A DNA stretch of 40,061 nt from Myxococcota bacterium (GTDB taxonomy: Bacteria; Myxococcota_A; UBA9160; UBA4427), in assembly GCA_028823175.1 (NCBI GenBank), contig JAPKBZ010000038.1:1-40061 (forward strand), read 5' to 3'. The translations under genes were made by a program, and so were the position numbers. Of the stretch, positions 25,201 to 33,264 are shown in pieces. The notes under the pieces were generated by a model. That model had not been told where the DNA came from. It searched no databases and was given only the letters and a program-made list of their open reading frames with translations. Within the stretch, counting starts at the first letter, position 1, and every line of letters begins with the position of its first letter.

Positions 25201-28200
25201 AGGTGGCTGATCCCCAGGTCCGCGAAAGAAATACCGAGAGAATCGGCCCCGATGAATGACTGGACGATGGCGCTGGCCTCTGCCCACATCAGGTCCGCGC
25301 CGTTGGCATCGCACGAGGTCCCGAAATAGGGACCACAGCCAAGCACCGCTTCCTGCTCCGGGGTCAGCCCCCGCCCAAGGAAGAAACCCACGTTATAGGC
25401 GCTTCGCAACTTATGCGGGGAATTCGGTGTGGTGGTATCACCGATCTCTAAGCCACCGCAAAGGTGCAGCCCGCCAAAAGCGTTCAGGATCGGCGAGGCC
25501 CCGAGGCAATTATAGCTCTCGCTCTCCCTCGCATAGATCCAGGGATAGGTGTCATCCTCGGTCCCGGGAAGCGTACCCGAGGCCATGTCTGCCCAGTGCC
25601 GACGCACGTCCGTGGTGCGGAAGGCATCCTTGCCGCAGCCGAAAATCTGGGAACAAAGACTATCCCCGGGACTGCCGTCGTTATTGAGCCCCAGATCCGC
25701 CGCCCCCAGATCCGCGTGAAGCGAGACGAGAGGCATCCCCATACCGTTGGGAAGCCGGGGCCCCTTGCTCAGGATCTTGTCCGAGGCAGCGGTGCCCAGG
25801 AAGCCGTTGAAGCCCCCACTGCCCGCCATAAAGCTGCCGATCAGGGTCGAAATGCGAGGGTTTCCGGAGTCGGCGCCACTCGGTTGTTTGGAACTGCTGA
25901 AGACAGTCAGAGCACAGGCCGAAGCATCCAACGAACTAAAACCCACGGTCACTGCGCAGATAAAATTGAAGAGACTGTTGTTGACCGGACTGTTGTCGAG
26001 GGCGTTCCGCGGGTCGAATTCCTCAAGATTCGGGTCGAAGGCGTTGCTCCACCACCAGGCAAACTTGTCGGGAGCACTTCCACCCGGACCGTCGTCGCTA
26101 ACGGCAAGGAAGGGGTCGAAGAGCACCGGCGGACCTGGCGCTGCGATGACATTTCCCGGATTGGCCTGAAGGTCGAACTGCTCGGGCACCGTGCTCGCGT
26201 ACGCGCCCACGTCGAAATGACGGTCGAAGCGGGGGTCGTAGTAGGGGTTGAAGCGGGGATTAGGGACCCATTCGTCGGTCCCGCCCACATCCACCTCGAT
26301 GTACTTTTCAGGGTCAAAAATCCGGCGGCCTCGCGATCCCGCGTTTGCATTATTGCAAAAGTCGTGATTGGCAAGGCGGGGGTCCGTATCGCAGTAGCCC
26401 GCCTGAGGGCCCTCCTTCCACTCCGTAAACGAGGTGGGTGCTGCCGAATTCGCCCGGGAGTACTCACGACGAGGATCATTGGCGTCGCCGTAAGCCGCGT
26501 CATTGAGCCAACGCCCGGCCTGGTTGTGATAGGAATTGGTCAAGGGGGTGTACACATTGCTCTTGCGGAGTTCGGGATCCACTCGCAACGGCACGCCCCA
26601 TTCGGGGTCCTCTCCGCCCTCGCCCGCCCCCAATTGGGAGAGCACCCTGAAGTTATTATTCGTGGGCCCGGGCGTCAGACAACCGCCCTCCTGATCGCCC
26701 GAATACGTCACCCGGGCAGCTGCCCCCGTCGGGTACTCGGTGAAATTGGGGCTCCCCGGCGAGGCCGGGTTGTCCGCGAAGGCCACTCCGGAGCCACCGG
26801 GAGACGCACAGGGGTAGCGGTCTATATCGGCGAGTTGCTGGGGGGTCTGGAGATAGTGTCGTGGGCGGCCACTCTCCCAATCCACGTTCCGGTTGTAGGT
26901 GCTCAAACGAACGGTGTAGGGAAAATCATCGTACCCGTAAAAATCGGTGATCGCGAAGCTGAATCGGTCCCAACGCCATTCGAGACGCGCGCCGAACTCG
27001 AGCCCATCGGCATTATCCCACGGGTTAGGGGGCTGATCGACGCCCGCAACCCCGACCCCCGTCACCCCATGCGCCCAACTCCCGAACGTCAGCGCGCAGA
27101 CCAAGTTGACTGCGTAGGGTTCACCGCAGGCCCCAAGATCCGCCGACTCGAAATCATCGAAGTTGACGGCGAGTTCGAGCCGAACATCCGACAGGGGGCC
27201 CACCTCGTAAAAGGACCAAACCCCCCGCATGGACCAGAGCGCGATGCGCGACTCCTCCAGGTTGGGCAGGGTCGAAAGGGCCAAGTCCTGGGGATTGAAT
27301 TGATCTGTGGTCCGGAAGAGTTCCGTCTTGCCCCAGACGATGCTCTGCTTGCCTACTCGTAGCCAAAGCCGGCTATCGAACATCTCAATGTCGAGATAGG
27401 CCTCCTTGAGTTCGCCCTCGTCCTGCTGGCTCGCCCCCCGGTTGAAGGCCCTGTCCATCTCGGAGATATTGAAGGGGTAATCCCCGAACCCGCCGTTGGC
27501 CAGGGCATCTCGAAGGGGCGCGCTCGGCACGAAGAGCCCTCGAGCTTCGTAGTCTTCCGCTGGGCGGTCGTTCCATTCCCGGGCATTGCCAAAGCGACCG
27601 GTGACCGGGTTGATGGTTTCCCAGCGCCCCTGATCGACCAGTGTCCCGTCCGCGAGCTCGGTCTCCTGCAGAATGTAGATCTGGCGTTGGCCGGGGTTAT
27701 CCTCGATCAGGATCGGAATCGACCGCATGGGGTTGGCACCAAAGCCCCCTCCCAGACTCTGGGGAGAGACCCGGCTCTCATCCAAGGGATTGGGCAGGCC
27801 GGCCAGGGTGGCATTCGTCTCGACGTAGTTCTTGGGCAACCAGGGCCCCATCAAGAGCAGCGGAAAGCCGTTACCCGAGCCGCCGATCAGGGGGATCGAC
27901 GCGAAACGAAAATCCGCGAATGGCTCCATGGCGATCAGGTAGGGGGCCCCGGCTGTTCCGTCGTCGATCGCGGGCTGCGAGCCCGGACTTCCTTCAGTGC
28001 CTTCCCGGCGCCGGTTCCGGTCGGCATCCCAGAAGCGGGCTCCGATTCGGCCCCCGAGATAATCGACATTGGTCTCGGCACAGTAGGCGTCGGCTCCGGT
28101 GCCGTCGGGAGCGCCGCAGCGCATGAGTGACTTGTAGTTCAGCTGCCCGAGTCCCTCGGGCGTTGAATCGTAGATGCCCCGAAAACCCGGGACGGTCTTG

Positions 28201-28703
28201 ATCGTATAGGGATTGCGCTGGGGGTCGGTCAGAGGGCCGTCATCGGAGATCAAGATTGTGCCCGCGTGGGTGTAGTCGTTCCCGCTGTTGAGTCGAGCAG
28301 GCAGGTTACGGGCGTCGTTCCCATAGACATCCGCACCGCTGAGCATCCCGCAGCCCCGGGTATAGACGCAGTCGTAGCGCGCCTCGATCCGCACGTAGGC
28401 TTCGAGGAGATCGAGAATCCCGTGGGTATCCTGAACGAGGTCAAGCTCAAGTTCGAGGTTGAAGACGTTGTACCACTGGGTCAGGTCCCACTGGCCCGAA
28501 TAGTTGCGGCTGATCGTCCGCAACTGCATCTCGAAATAACCGTGGGCCTCAAAGCGGCCATCGATGGCTTCGAAGGCCTGGACGCGCCCGGGAACAACGC
28601 CCGGCGACAAGATCGCTAGGGTGACGAGTAGAAAGGCGGCCGCCCAACCCGCTCCCCTTCGATGACCCAAGCGAGCAGACTTCAGTGAAACGGCCCTCTT
28701 CAT
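22224..28703 (-). CDS. Giant DUF1302-family outer-membrane protein
   Basis: With ATG at 28703 (MKRAVSLKSARLG) this is 2159 residues; earlier in-frame codons precede the signal peptide and are unlikely. The signal peptide (FLLVTLAILSPGV ... VQA) is followed by DUF1302-like barrel sequence to about residue 605 (GYFEMQLRT, LYLDIEMFDSRLWLRVGKQ-type strands, VWGKTELFRTTDQFNPQD). Similar barrel sequence resumes near residue 1948 (SEIYLAYNRRNVLGF) and ends in LRYTF, with the terminal phenylalanine used for BAM-mediated insertion. Between them lie ~1,340 residues rich in Gly, Pro, Asn and Asp with scattered cysteines. Known DUF1302 proteins are usually about 550-700 residues, so this one is three times larger. 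It is expected in the outer membrane with a large periplasmic or surface domain. Transport of hydrophobic substrates with the DUF1329 partner is inferred. Confidence 0.85.
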   Translation of the reverse strand: MKRAVSLKSARLGHRRGAGWAAAFLLVTLAILSPGVVPGRVQAFEAIDGRFEAHGYFEMQLRTISRNYSGQWDLTQWYNVFNLELELDLVQDTHGILDLLEAYVRIEARYDCVYTRGCGMLSGADVYGNDARNLPARLNSGNDYTHAGTILISDDGPLTDPQRNPYTIKTVPGFRGIYDSTPEGLGQLNYKSLMRCGAPDGTGADAYCAETNVDYLGGRIGARFWDADRNRRREGTEGSPGSQPAIDDGTAGAPYLIAMEPFADFRFASIPLIGGSGNGFPLLLMGPWLPKNYVETNATLAGLPNPLDESRVSPQSLGGGFGANPMRSIPILIEDNPGQRQIYILQETELADGTLVDQGRWETINPVTGRFGNAREWNDRPAEDYEARGLFVPSAPLRDALANGGFGDYPFNISEMDRAFNRGASQQDEGELKEAYLDIEMFDSRLWLRVGKQSIVWGKTELFRTTDQFNPQDLALSTLPNLEESRIALWSMRGVWSFYEVGPLSDVRLELAVNFDDFESADLGACGEPYAVNLVCALTFGSWAHGVTGVGVAGVDQPPNPWDNADGLEFGARLEWRWDRFSFAITDFYGYDDFPYTVRLSTYNRNVDWESGRPRHYLQTPQQLADIDRYPCASPGGSGVAFADNPASPGSPNFTEYPTGAAARVTYSGDQEGGCLTPGPTNNNFRVLSQLGAGEGGEDPEWGVPLRVDPELRKSNVYTPLTNSYHNQAGRWLNDAAYGDANDPRREYSRANSAAPTSFTEWKEGPQAGYCDTDPRLANHDFCNNANAGSRGRRIFDPEKYIEVDVGGTDEWVPNPRFNPYYDPRFDRHFDVGAYASTVPEQFDLQANPGNVIAAPGPPVLFDPFLAVSDDGPGGSAPDKFAWWWSNAFDPNLEEFDPRNALDNSPVNNSLFNFICAVTVGFSSLDASACALTVFSSSKQPSGADSGNPRISTLIGSFMAGSGGFNGFLGTAASDKILSKGPRLPNGMGMPLVSLHADLGAADLGLNNDGSPGDSLCSQIFGCGKDAFRTTDVRRHWADMASGTLPGTEDDTYPWIYARESESYNCLGASPILNAFGGLHLCGGLEIGDTTTPNSPHKLRSAYNVGFFLGRGLTPEQEAVLGCGPYFGTSCDANGADLMWAEASAIVQSFIGADSLGISFADLGISHLVSDSLGSHLMDNGSGSVEYRTDSRVPDRNYELLRINPGALQEVPTAFAPWSDDPRGRSIGLGSNGYLVEGNPNLYNPMLVPSAPCDLSAERLLSVDGTFRPSQERASSRCWDLRQYYQAYAIQPGTAAFDVLGIGGPRCTTADIGGPLSPVAGVLPGCRSKWATIQYQPLDTWDGISSLRPNNPDAGYLGNNWYGQVMSYRAAAFDPADSDRLNPRTDYRQWSSDPSQSVPGQTALANVVPCGTGTPGNPGDSQNPENYDCYLRNPTDWGLPGLGTGATVRLNSAWGTADPRYAAAQASIRSGLNWGVFAGGIADGPCDPSLYANPRQMRDDPSCYLGGWQQTVDGDPDRLGMEILGTNLKYPELVQALGRGAGNPLEALFLYGERVEGGCTPGSSWIYIQRTDDNELLSPSECARIYSNPSETVEGLPWSNALKGGAGHPFTGESFSNELAGVSFNLLMLLVSFSAEFGDGMASVRGFANPEIYDSRYIYDEEWMWNPECRETGYAGVVKTAEECGGRTFVQPQFSPGNCYAPCSAYGDPNRDPATLAAGGRVRMVSGWRSMGITNMARVSDRADHIPNPLPEGVENKLQRDPSLPHILTMFPDLLMRECTSARENPDSTLTARELYDECGSVANGRSADWTINPATSKPWQELRLGDIATGTPHGGLLESLQWDYAFTGSENELMAMLPYCEDLEYTQRHIYRVSGDSSGGNIIPADRFGPNRIDCSRGLEGETLGNERCTYITPQYCGIVQALSGIAGQKRNIVRAGGNSNFGRRTMQWQSGSEIYLAYNRRNVLGFSTDFAEDYTKSNWSMEFTWIEGIPFTDSNSYDLVTEADDFNLTVSVDRPTFINFLNANRTFFINSQWFFQYRKGYKDSFNAIGPWNVLATFAVFTGYFQDRLNPSLVFVWDFRSSSGGFLPQVNYRFSEKFSMTVGASVFIGSQGLVNMGVNTIGPASPRSGPNAYMNASEPGISIVRDRDEVFMTLRYTF

Positions 28704-28796
28704 TCCTGACTTAGCTCCCTCATTTCGGTCGCCCAACCGGGCCGGCCCCAACCCCCGCCGAAGGCAGCCGGTTCCGAGCCATGCGGACCCGCCGCC

Positions 28797-28825
28797 TTTA
28801 TACAATGCGCCACACGAGCCCAGGG
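28797..28825 (-). promoter_or_regulatory. Weak candidate promoter for the DUF1302 gene
   Basis: On the minus strand TATAAA (28802-28797), preceded by TTG, could be a -10 element about 94 bp before the start codon. The -35 region about 17 bp upstream (CTGGGC) is poor. The low GC of this spot in a GC-rich gap is the main support. Confidence 0.25.
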
Positions 28826-28949
28826 TGCGAGAGAAATCCGCCCGAGCCCGGGCCCCCCCAACCGCTTTGTATTTGCCCCGCGAGATTTCTCCCTATGGGT
28901 CGTTTTCACCTCGATCCGCACCCCGCTCCCGGGATGGGGCGGCCCCGAC

Positions 28950-30275
28950 TCAGGGCGCCAGATCCACTGGGATGGGCATGATGTTCCAGGTAAAAACCGT
29001 GTTGCCGTCGGTTCGCTTGTAGATGACCTCGCGCTGGAGCTTGCCCGACTCCCAGACGTAGCGGCGAACTTCCCCGTCGTTGTCGCTCACCACATAGAGC
29101 TCGGACCGGCCGTCCCGATCGAGATCCGCCATGATCGAAGCGTGCTCGAAGCCGCCTGACTGGGCGTCGACCAATTCTTTATCCCACGGGGATCCTGGGT
29201 CGTCGCCGGGTCGGAGCACCCAGACGCCCGCGCTCTTGAGCGCGGCGACCAACTCCTTCTCGCCATCGCCATCGAGGTCCCCCGCCGTCAGGAAGCGGCC
29301 CAGATAATCGTCAAACTCGGCGATCACCACCCCCTGCTTGGGGTCGGTTCCGACCTCGTAGCGGCGAACCTCGAGCGCTCGGGTGAGCCGCTTGCTCTTC
29401 TTGTCGTAATTGCCCTCGACGATGACGTAGAGCTCGTCCTTGCCGTCGCCGTCGAGATCATCGACCAAGATTTCCTTGGCGTGTCGATCGCCGAGATCCG
29501 CGACCACCACCCGCCCCTCGCCCCGGGCCGGCACGTAGCGGGTGACCCGACCCGACTGACTGCTGCCGTCGAGACGATTCGGCTCACTGGGCGTGGCGTA
29601 GACCTCGAGGACCCCGTCGCCGTCGAGATCGCCGATCTCGACTTCGTGGACGAAGGTATCGGGCTCGATGTCGAGTTCCTCCACCACATAGCCGTCGCCC
29701 TCGGGCTTGATGAGGGCGACCACCCCCTGGTCATGGGTCGCCACGGCGATCACCGAGCGGCCATCTCCGTAGAGATCGCCGACCTCAACATCGCGCATCC
29801 GGCTGAAACGGCCACCAAAATCCTTCTGCCAGATCGTCTCGGCCTCGTGCCCCTGGTCGGTCTTCTTCCAGAGCTTCAGCATCGCCTGGGTGCCGCCACC
29901 GCTCAGCAGGCGATCCTCGCCAGCGGGTGTGGTGTAGTGGAGAACCTTGTGGAAGACGTCGCTATCCGCATCCTCGATCTGGCTCGCCTGCCACTCGCCG
30001 CCCCGGCGCACCAGGAAGGTCATGGTCGCGGGAAGGGGCTTGGGCGGCCCCTTGCCCCGGGGCGGGAACTGGGCGAGCCCGAGCACGAGGGCCTCGGGAA
30101 GGTCGTCGGGCACCGTCGAGGCCGGCGCCTTGGCCACAGGAGCCGGCGCGGGGGGCTTGACGGCCGCCGGGACCGCAGCCGAAGGGGCCGGGGCCGGAGA
30201 GTCATCGCCGCCGCAAGCCGCCAGAAAGGAAAAGACGAGCAGGGCCGCGAAAAGCGGCAGAAGGTTCGAACGCAT
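28950..30275 (-). CDS. FG-GAP/VCBS repeat lipoprotein
   Basis: This 441-residue protein has a lipoprotein signal ending in the lipobox LAAC (residue ~21), then an Ala/Pro-rich linker (~25-60). Five aspartate-rich calcium-type loops follow (GDLYGDGRS, GDLDGDGVLE, DDLDGDGKDE, GDLDGDGEKE, ADLDRDGRSE), each in a repeat of about 45-60 residues. These are FG-GAP/VCBS-like blades that should close into a beta-propeller. ATG at 30275 has GGAGG about 9 nt upstream. Such lipoproteins usually bind partners or glycans at the envelope; no catalytic motif was found. It lies upstream of the giant DUF1302 gene on the same strand with a 246-bp gap. Confidence 0.85.
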   Translation of the reverse strand: MRSNLLPLFAALLVFSFLAACGGDDSPAPAPSAAVPAAVKPPAPAPVAKAPASTVPDDLPEALVLGLAQFPPRGKGPPKPLPATMTFLVRRGGEWQASQIEDADSDVFHKVLHYTTPAGEDRLLSGGGTQAMLKLWKKTDQGHEAETIWQKDFGGRFSRMRDVEVGDLYGDGRSVIAVATHDQGVVALIKPEGDGYVVEELDIEPDTFVHEVEIGDLDGDGVLEVYATPSEPNRLDGSSQSGRVTRYVPARGEGRVVVADLGDRHAKEILVDDLDGDGKDELYVIVEGNYDKKSKRLTRALEVRRYEVGTDPKQGVVIAEFDDYLGRFLTAGDLDGDGEKELVAALKSAGVWVLRPGDDPGSPWDKELVDAQSGGFEHASIMADLDRDGRSELYVVSDNDGEVRRYVWESGKLQREVIYKRTDGNTVFTWNIMPIPVDLAP

Positions 30276-30418
30276 TTGGGCAATCCTCCACTACGGGTTG
30301 GAGCCGTTGGGTGTAGCAAGCAAGCCACGCGCTGGCTGCCCCCAGGACCGGAATTCCGGGGCCAGGAGGCGCGCGCGCCCGACAGGCGTGGTACCTAGGG
30401 GGCCGGAGATGCCAAGTC

Positions 30419-31699
30419 TTGAGTAAAAACGCGCTTCAGCCTCCCCGCGGCACCCGGGATTTCTACCCCGAAGATTTTCGCCGCCGCGAGTGGCTTTTCG
30501 ACCACTTCCGGCGCATCGCCCACCGCTTCGCCTTCGAAGAGGTGGACGCTCCCATGGTCGAACACGCCGAACTCTTCACCCGCAAGGCGGGGGAGGAGAT
30601 CGTCGATCAGCTCTACCATTTCGAGATTCACGACCGCCACCTGGCCCTGCGCCCGGAGATGACGCCCTCGGTGGCCCGTATGGTGATCGCTCGGGCCGGA
30701 TCCCTTCGGATGCCCGCGCGCTGGTTCACCATCAGCCAGAACTGGCGCTACGAGCGCATGACCCGGGGCCGCAAGCGCGAGCATTTCCAATGGAATATGG
30801 ATATCTGGGGCGAGCCCGAGGTCACGGCGGAGGCCGAGCTCGTGGGGTCGATCTTCGCGCTTCTCGACGCCCTCGGGCTGGCCCGGGGCGATGTCAAGGT
30901 GCGGGTCAACAGCCGGGCGCTGCTCGAGGAGAGCCTGCGCCAGGGCGTGCTCGCCGATCGGCCCGAAATCTTCGAACCCCTGTGCATCGTGATCGACAAG
31001 ATCGCCAAGGTCGGGCCCGACACGGTGATCGGGCAACTCGTGGATCCCGCCGGTGGCGTCGGCCTCGACGAAGCCTCGGCTCGGGAGGTCGTCGGCATGC
31101 TCTCGGCCCGAAGTCTCGACGAGGCCGCCGGGTACGTCTCCCCCGACAGCCCTGCCCTCGCCGATCTGCGCCGCTTCTTCGATCTCCTCGACGCCTACGG
31201 GGTCAGGGACCAGGTGGTCTTCGATGCCTCCGTCGTCCGGGGGCTCGCCTACTACACGGGCATCGTCTTCGAGGCCTTCGATTCTGGCGCCACCCTCCGC
31301 TCGATCTGTGGCGGCGGCCGCTACGACGGGCTCAGCGAGAAACTCGGGGGCAAGCCCCTGCCCGCAGTGGGCTTCGGTTTCGGCGACGTGGTGATCGCCG
31401 AATTCCTCGCCGACAAGGAACTTTGGCCCGAGCTGCCGCGCCCCCTAGACGACATGGTCTTCGCCCTCGGCGAAGCCGAGCGCCCGGCCGCCGTCGCCAT
31501 TGCCTCCCGGCTCCGATCCCAGGATCGCCGAGTGGAACTCGTGCTGGGCAGCCCGAAGCTCAAGCGCGCCATGACCGACGCCAACCGCGCCGGCGCCGCC
31601 CGCATCTGGCTCGTCGGTCCCGACGAGGTGCAGCGCGGCGTCGCCAAGGTACGCGATCTCGCCAGCGGCGAGGAACACGAGGAGCCCCTGGACGCATGA
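30419..31699 (+). CDS. hisS: Histidyl-tRNA synthetase
   Basis: This 426-residue class II synthetase charges tRNA-His. Visible motifs: PPRGTRDFYPED at the start, motif 2 region NWRYERMTRGRKREHFQWN (~110-128), the histidine A-type segment RGLAYYTGIVFEAF, SICGGGRYDGL, and motif 3 VGFGFGDVVIAE (~320). An anticodon-binding domain occupies ~345-426. Motif 2 contains MTRGR rather than the bacterial RPQxGR form and resembles eukaryotic enzymes. The start is TTG at 30419 with GGAG 10 nt upstream; an ATG at 30409 is out of frame and stops after five codons. The next gene overlaps its end by 4 bp (ATGA). Confidence 0.93.
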   Translation: MSKNALQPPRGTRDFYPEDFRRREWLFDHFRRIAHRFAFEEVDAPMVEHAELFTRKAGEEIVDQLYHFEIHDRHLALRPEMTPSVARMVIARAGSLRMPARWFTISQNWRYERMTRGRKREHFQWNMDIWGEPEVTAEAELVGSIFALLDALGLARGDVKVRVNSRALLEESLRQGVLADRPEIFEPLCIVIDKIAKVGPDTVIGQLVDPAGGVGLDEASAREVVGMLSARSLDEAAGYVSPDSPALADLRRFFDLLDAYGVRDQVVFDASVVRGLAYYTGIVFEAFDSGATLRSICGGGRYDGLSEKLGGKPLPAVGFGFGDVVIAEFLADKELWPELPRPLDDMVFALGEAERPAAVAIASRLRSQDRRVELVLGSPKLKRAMTDANRAGAARIWLVGPDEVQRGVAKVRDLASGEEHEEPLDA

Positions 31700-32508
31700 G
31701 CCCCAAGAAGAACTGCCGCATCTACTCATGGAATATCAACGGCATTCGCTCGGCGACCAAGAAGGGCTTCCCGGACTGGCTCGGCAAGAGCCGATCCGAG
31801 ATCGTCGGCGTCCAGGAGGTCCGGGCCCAGCCCGACCAGGTCCCCGACGAAGTCGCCGCTGTCGGCCGCTTCCACCAGCATTTCACCGCGCCCGTCCGCA
31901 AGGGCTATAGCGGCGTAGGGCTCTTCAGCCGCCGAAAGCCCGACGCCCTGGAAACCTCCCTGGGCGAAGATCGCTTCGACGACGAGGGCCGCCTGCAGAT
32001 CGCTCGCTTTGGTCGCCTGGTGGTGGCCAACGGCTATTTCCCCAACGGCAGCGGCAAGGACCGCGACAACAGCCGCATCCCCTACAAGCTCGACTGGTAC
32101 GCGGCGCTCTTCGAGCGGCTCCAGAAGCTCCGCAAGAGCGGCAAGCGGGTGATCGTGATGGGCGATTTCAATACCGCCCACAAGGCCATCGACCTGGCCC
32201 GCCCCAAGGACAACGAAAAGACCAGCGGCTTTCGCGCCGAGGAGCGCGCCGAACTCGATCGCTGGGTAGCCGCCGGCTGGGTCGATACCTTCCGCGCCTT
32301 CGAACCCGGCCCGGATCACTACAGCTGGTGGAGCCAGCGCTTCGGCGTGCGTGCGCGCAACGTGGGCTGGCGCATCGACTACATCATGGCCTCGCCGGCG
32401 GCGATGAAATTCGTGCGCGGCGCCTTCATCCGGCCCGATATCATGGGCTCGGACCACTGCCCCATCGGGATCGACGTCGACCCCGCCATTTTTGGCGACA
32501 GCGACTAG
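31696..32508 (+). CDS. xth: Exodeoxyribonuclease III (AP endonuclease family)
   Basis: This 270-residue protein belongs to the ExoIII/APE1 family that cleaves DNA at abasic sites and trims 3' ends in base-excision repair. All catalytic motifs are present: WNINGIRSA (N), VQEVRAQ (metal-binding E), YFPNGSG, MGDFNTAH (D and N), WRIDYIMAS (D) and GSDHCPIG (D-H pair). Length fits the family. The ATG overlaps the hisS stop (ATGA), so it is translationally coupled with hisS. The pairing of hisS and xth is not a known functional unit and is probably only transcriptional. Confidence 0.95.
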   Translation: MSPKKNCRIYSWNINGIRSATKKGFPDWLGKSRSEIVGVQEVRAQPDQVPDEVAAVGRFHQHFTAPVRKGYSGVGLFSRRKPDALETSLGEDRFDDEGRLQIARFGRLVVANGYFPNGSGKDRDNSRIPYKLDWYAALFERLQKLRKSGKRVIVMGDFNTAHKAIDLARPKDNEKTSGFRAEERAELDRWVAAGWVDTFRAFEPGPDHYSWWSQRFGVRARNVGWRIDYIMASPAAMKFVRGAFIRPDIMGSDHCPIGIDVDPAIFGDSD

Positions 32509-32634
32509 GCGCGCTCAGAAGAGAGCGTGCCCGGGCGCACTCCGGCCCCCGGGACACCCACGTTCACACCCCGGGGCCGAGAAGAAACGGGAACGGCCCT
32601 CTCGGACGGCACGCCCCTTGCTTTCTGCGGTCCC

Positions 32635-33264
32635 ATGCCGCGCGCTCCCGATCCCGAGCCCCCGAACCCCAAGGCCCTCGCCCGGGCTCTTGGCCTAGTC
32701 GCCCTGACCTGGGGGATTCTCTGCGGGGCTCCCCTCCTCTGTGCGAACCCCGGGAGCCCAGGCGCTCGGCTTCTCGCTTTTGGACTGTGCACCGGAGCCG
32801 CGCTCTGGGGCCATCGCACAGGGCCGGGGACGCGACGGGCGGCCGCCTTCACCGGGGCGACTGGACTGGCCGCGGGCTGGGCACTCCTGCCTGCCCTCTC
32901 TGCGGGGGTTCTGTGGGCGGGCCATGCCCTGGGCATCCCCGGCCCGGAGCCGGCGGGGGGCGGGCCGGGGTGGCTCTTCCTCCTGGCCACCGCCGTACTC
33001 GCCCCAACCTTCGAGGAGATCGTCTACCGCGAGCGACTCCTTCCCGCCCTGGCCCAAGTGCTGGGCCCGGGCCCGGCCCTGCTCCTCTCGAGTGCGGCCT
33101 TCGCCCTCCCCCACTCGACACCCTGGGCGACCCTCGGCAGTTTCATGGCGGGGCTCGTCCTCGGGAGCGCCATGCTCGTCCACGGAAAGCTGGCTCTCTG
33201 CATCGGAATGCACGCCGGCTTCAACCTGCGCCTGGCTGGGCTCCCTCTGGAGGACCTCTACTAG
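32635..33264 (+). CDS. CPBP-family intramembrane metalloprotease
   Basis: From ATG at 32635 this is 209 residues with about six to seven hydrophobic segments. The CPBP (CAAX/Abi) motifs are complete: EEIVYR (motif 1, EExxxR), FALPHS (motif 2 histidine) and GMHAGFN (motif 3, HxxxN). These residues bind zinc or activate water in Rce1-like proteases. A GTG at 32527 would add 36 residues of low-complexity Pro/Gly-rich sequence with a weak GAGA upstream, and remains possible. The next gene starts immediately after its stop, so the two membrane proteins are coupled. Confidence 0.82.
   Translation: MPRAPDPEPPNPKALARALGLVALTWGILCGAPLLCANPGSPGARLLAFGLCTGAALWGHRTGPGTRRAAAFTGATGLAAGWALLPALSAGVLWAGHALGIPGPEPAGGGPGWLFLLATAVLAPTFEEIVYRERLLPALAQVLGPGPALLLSSAAFALPHSTPWATLGSFMAGLVLGSAMLVHGKLALCIGMHAGFNLRLAGLPLEDLY

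Noticed and set aside
25464..27362. 632-codon plus-strand frame antisense to the DUF1302 gene
   Set aside because: Long but without domain signature, and wholly inside the larger conserved outer-membrane protein gene.
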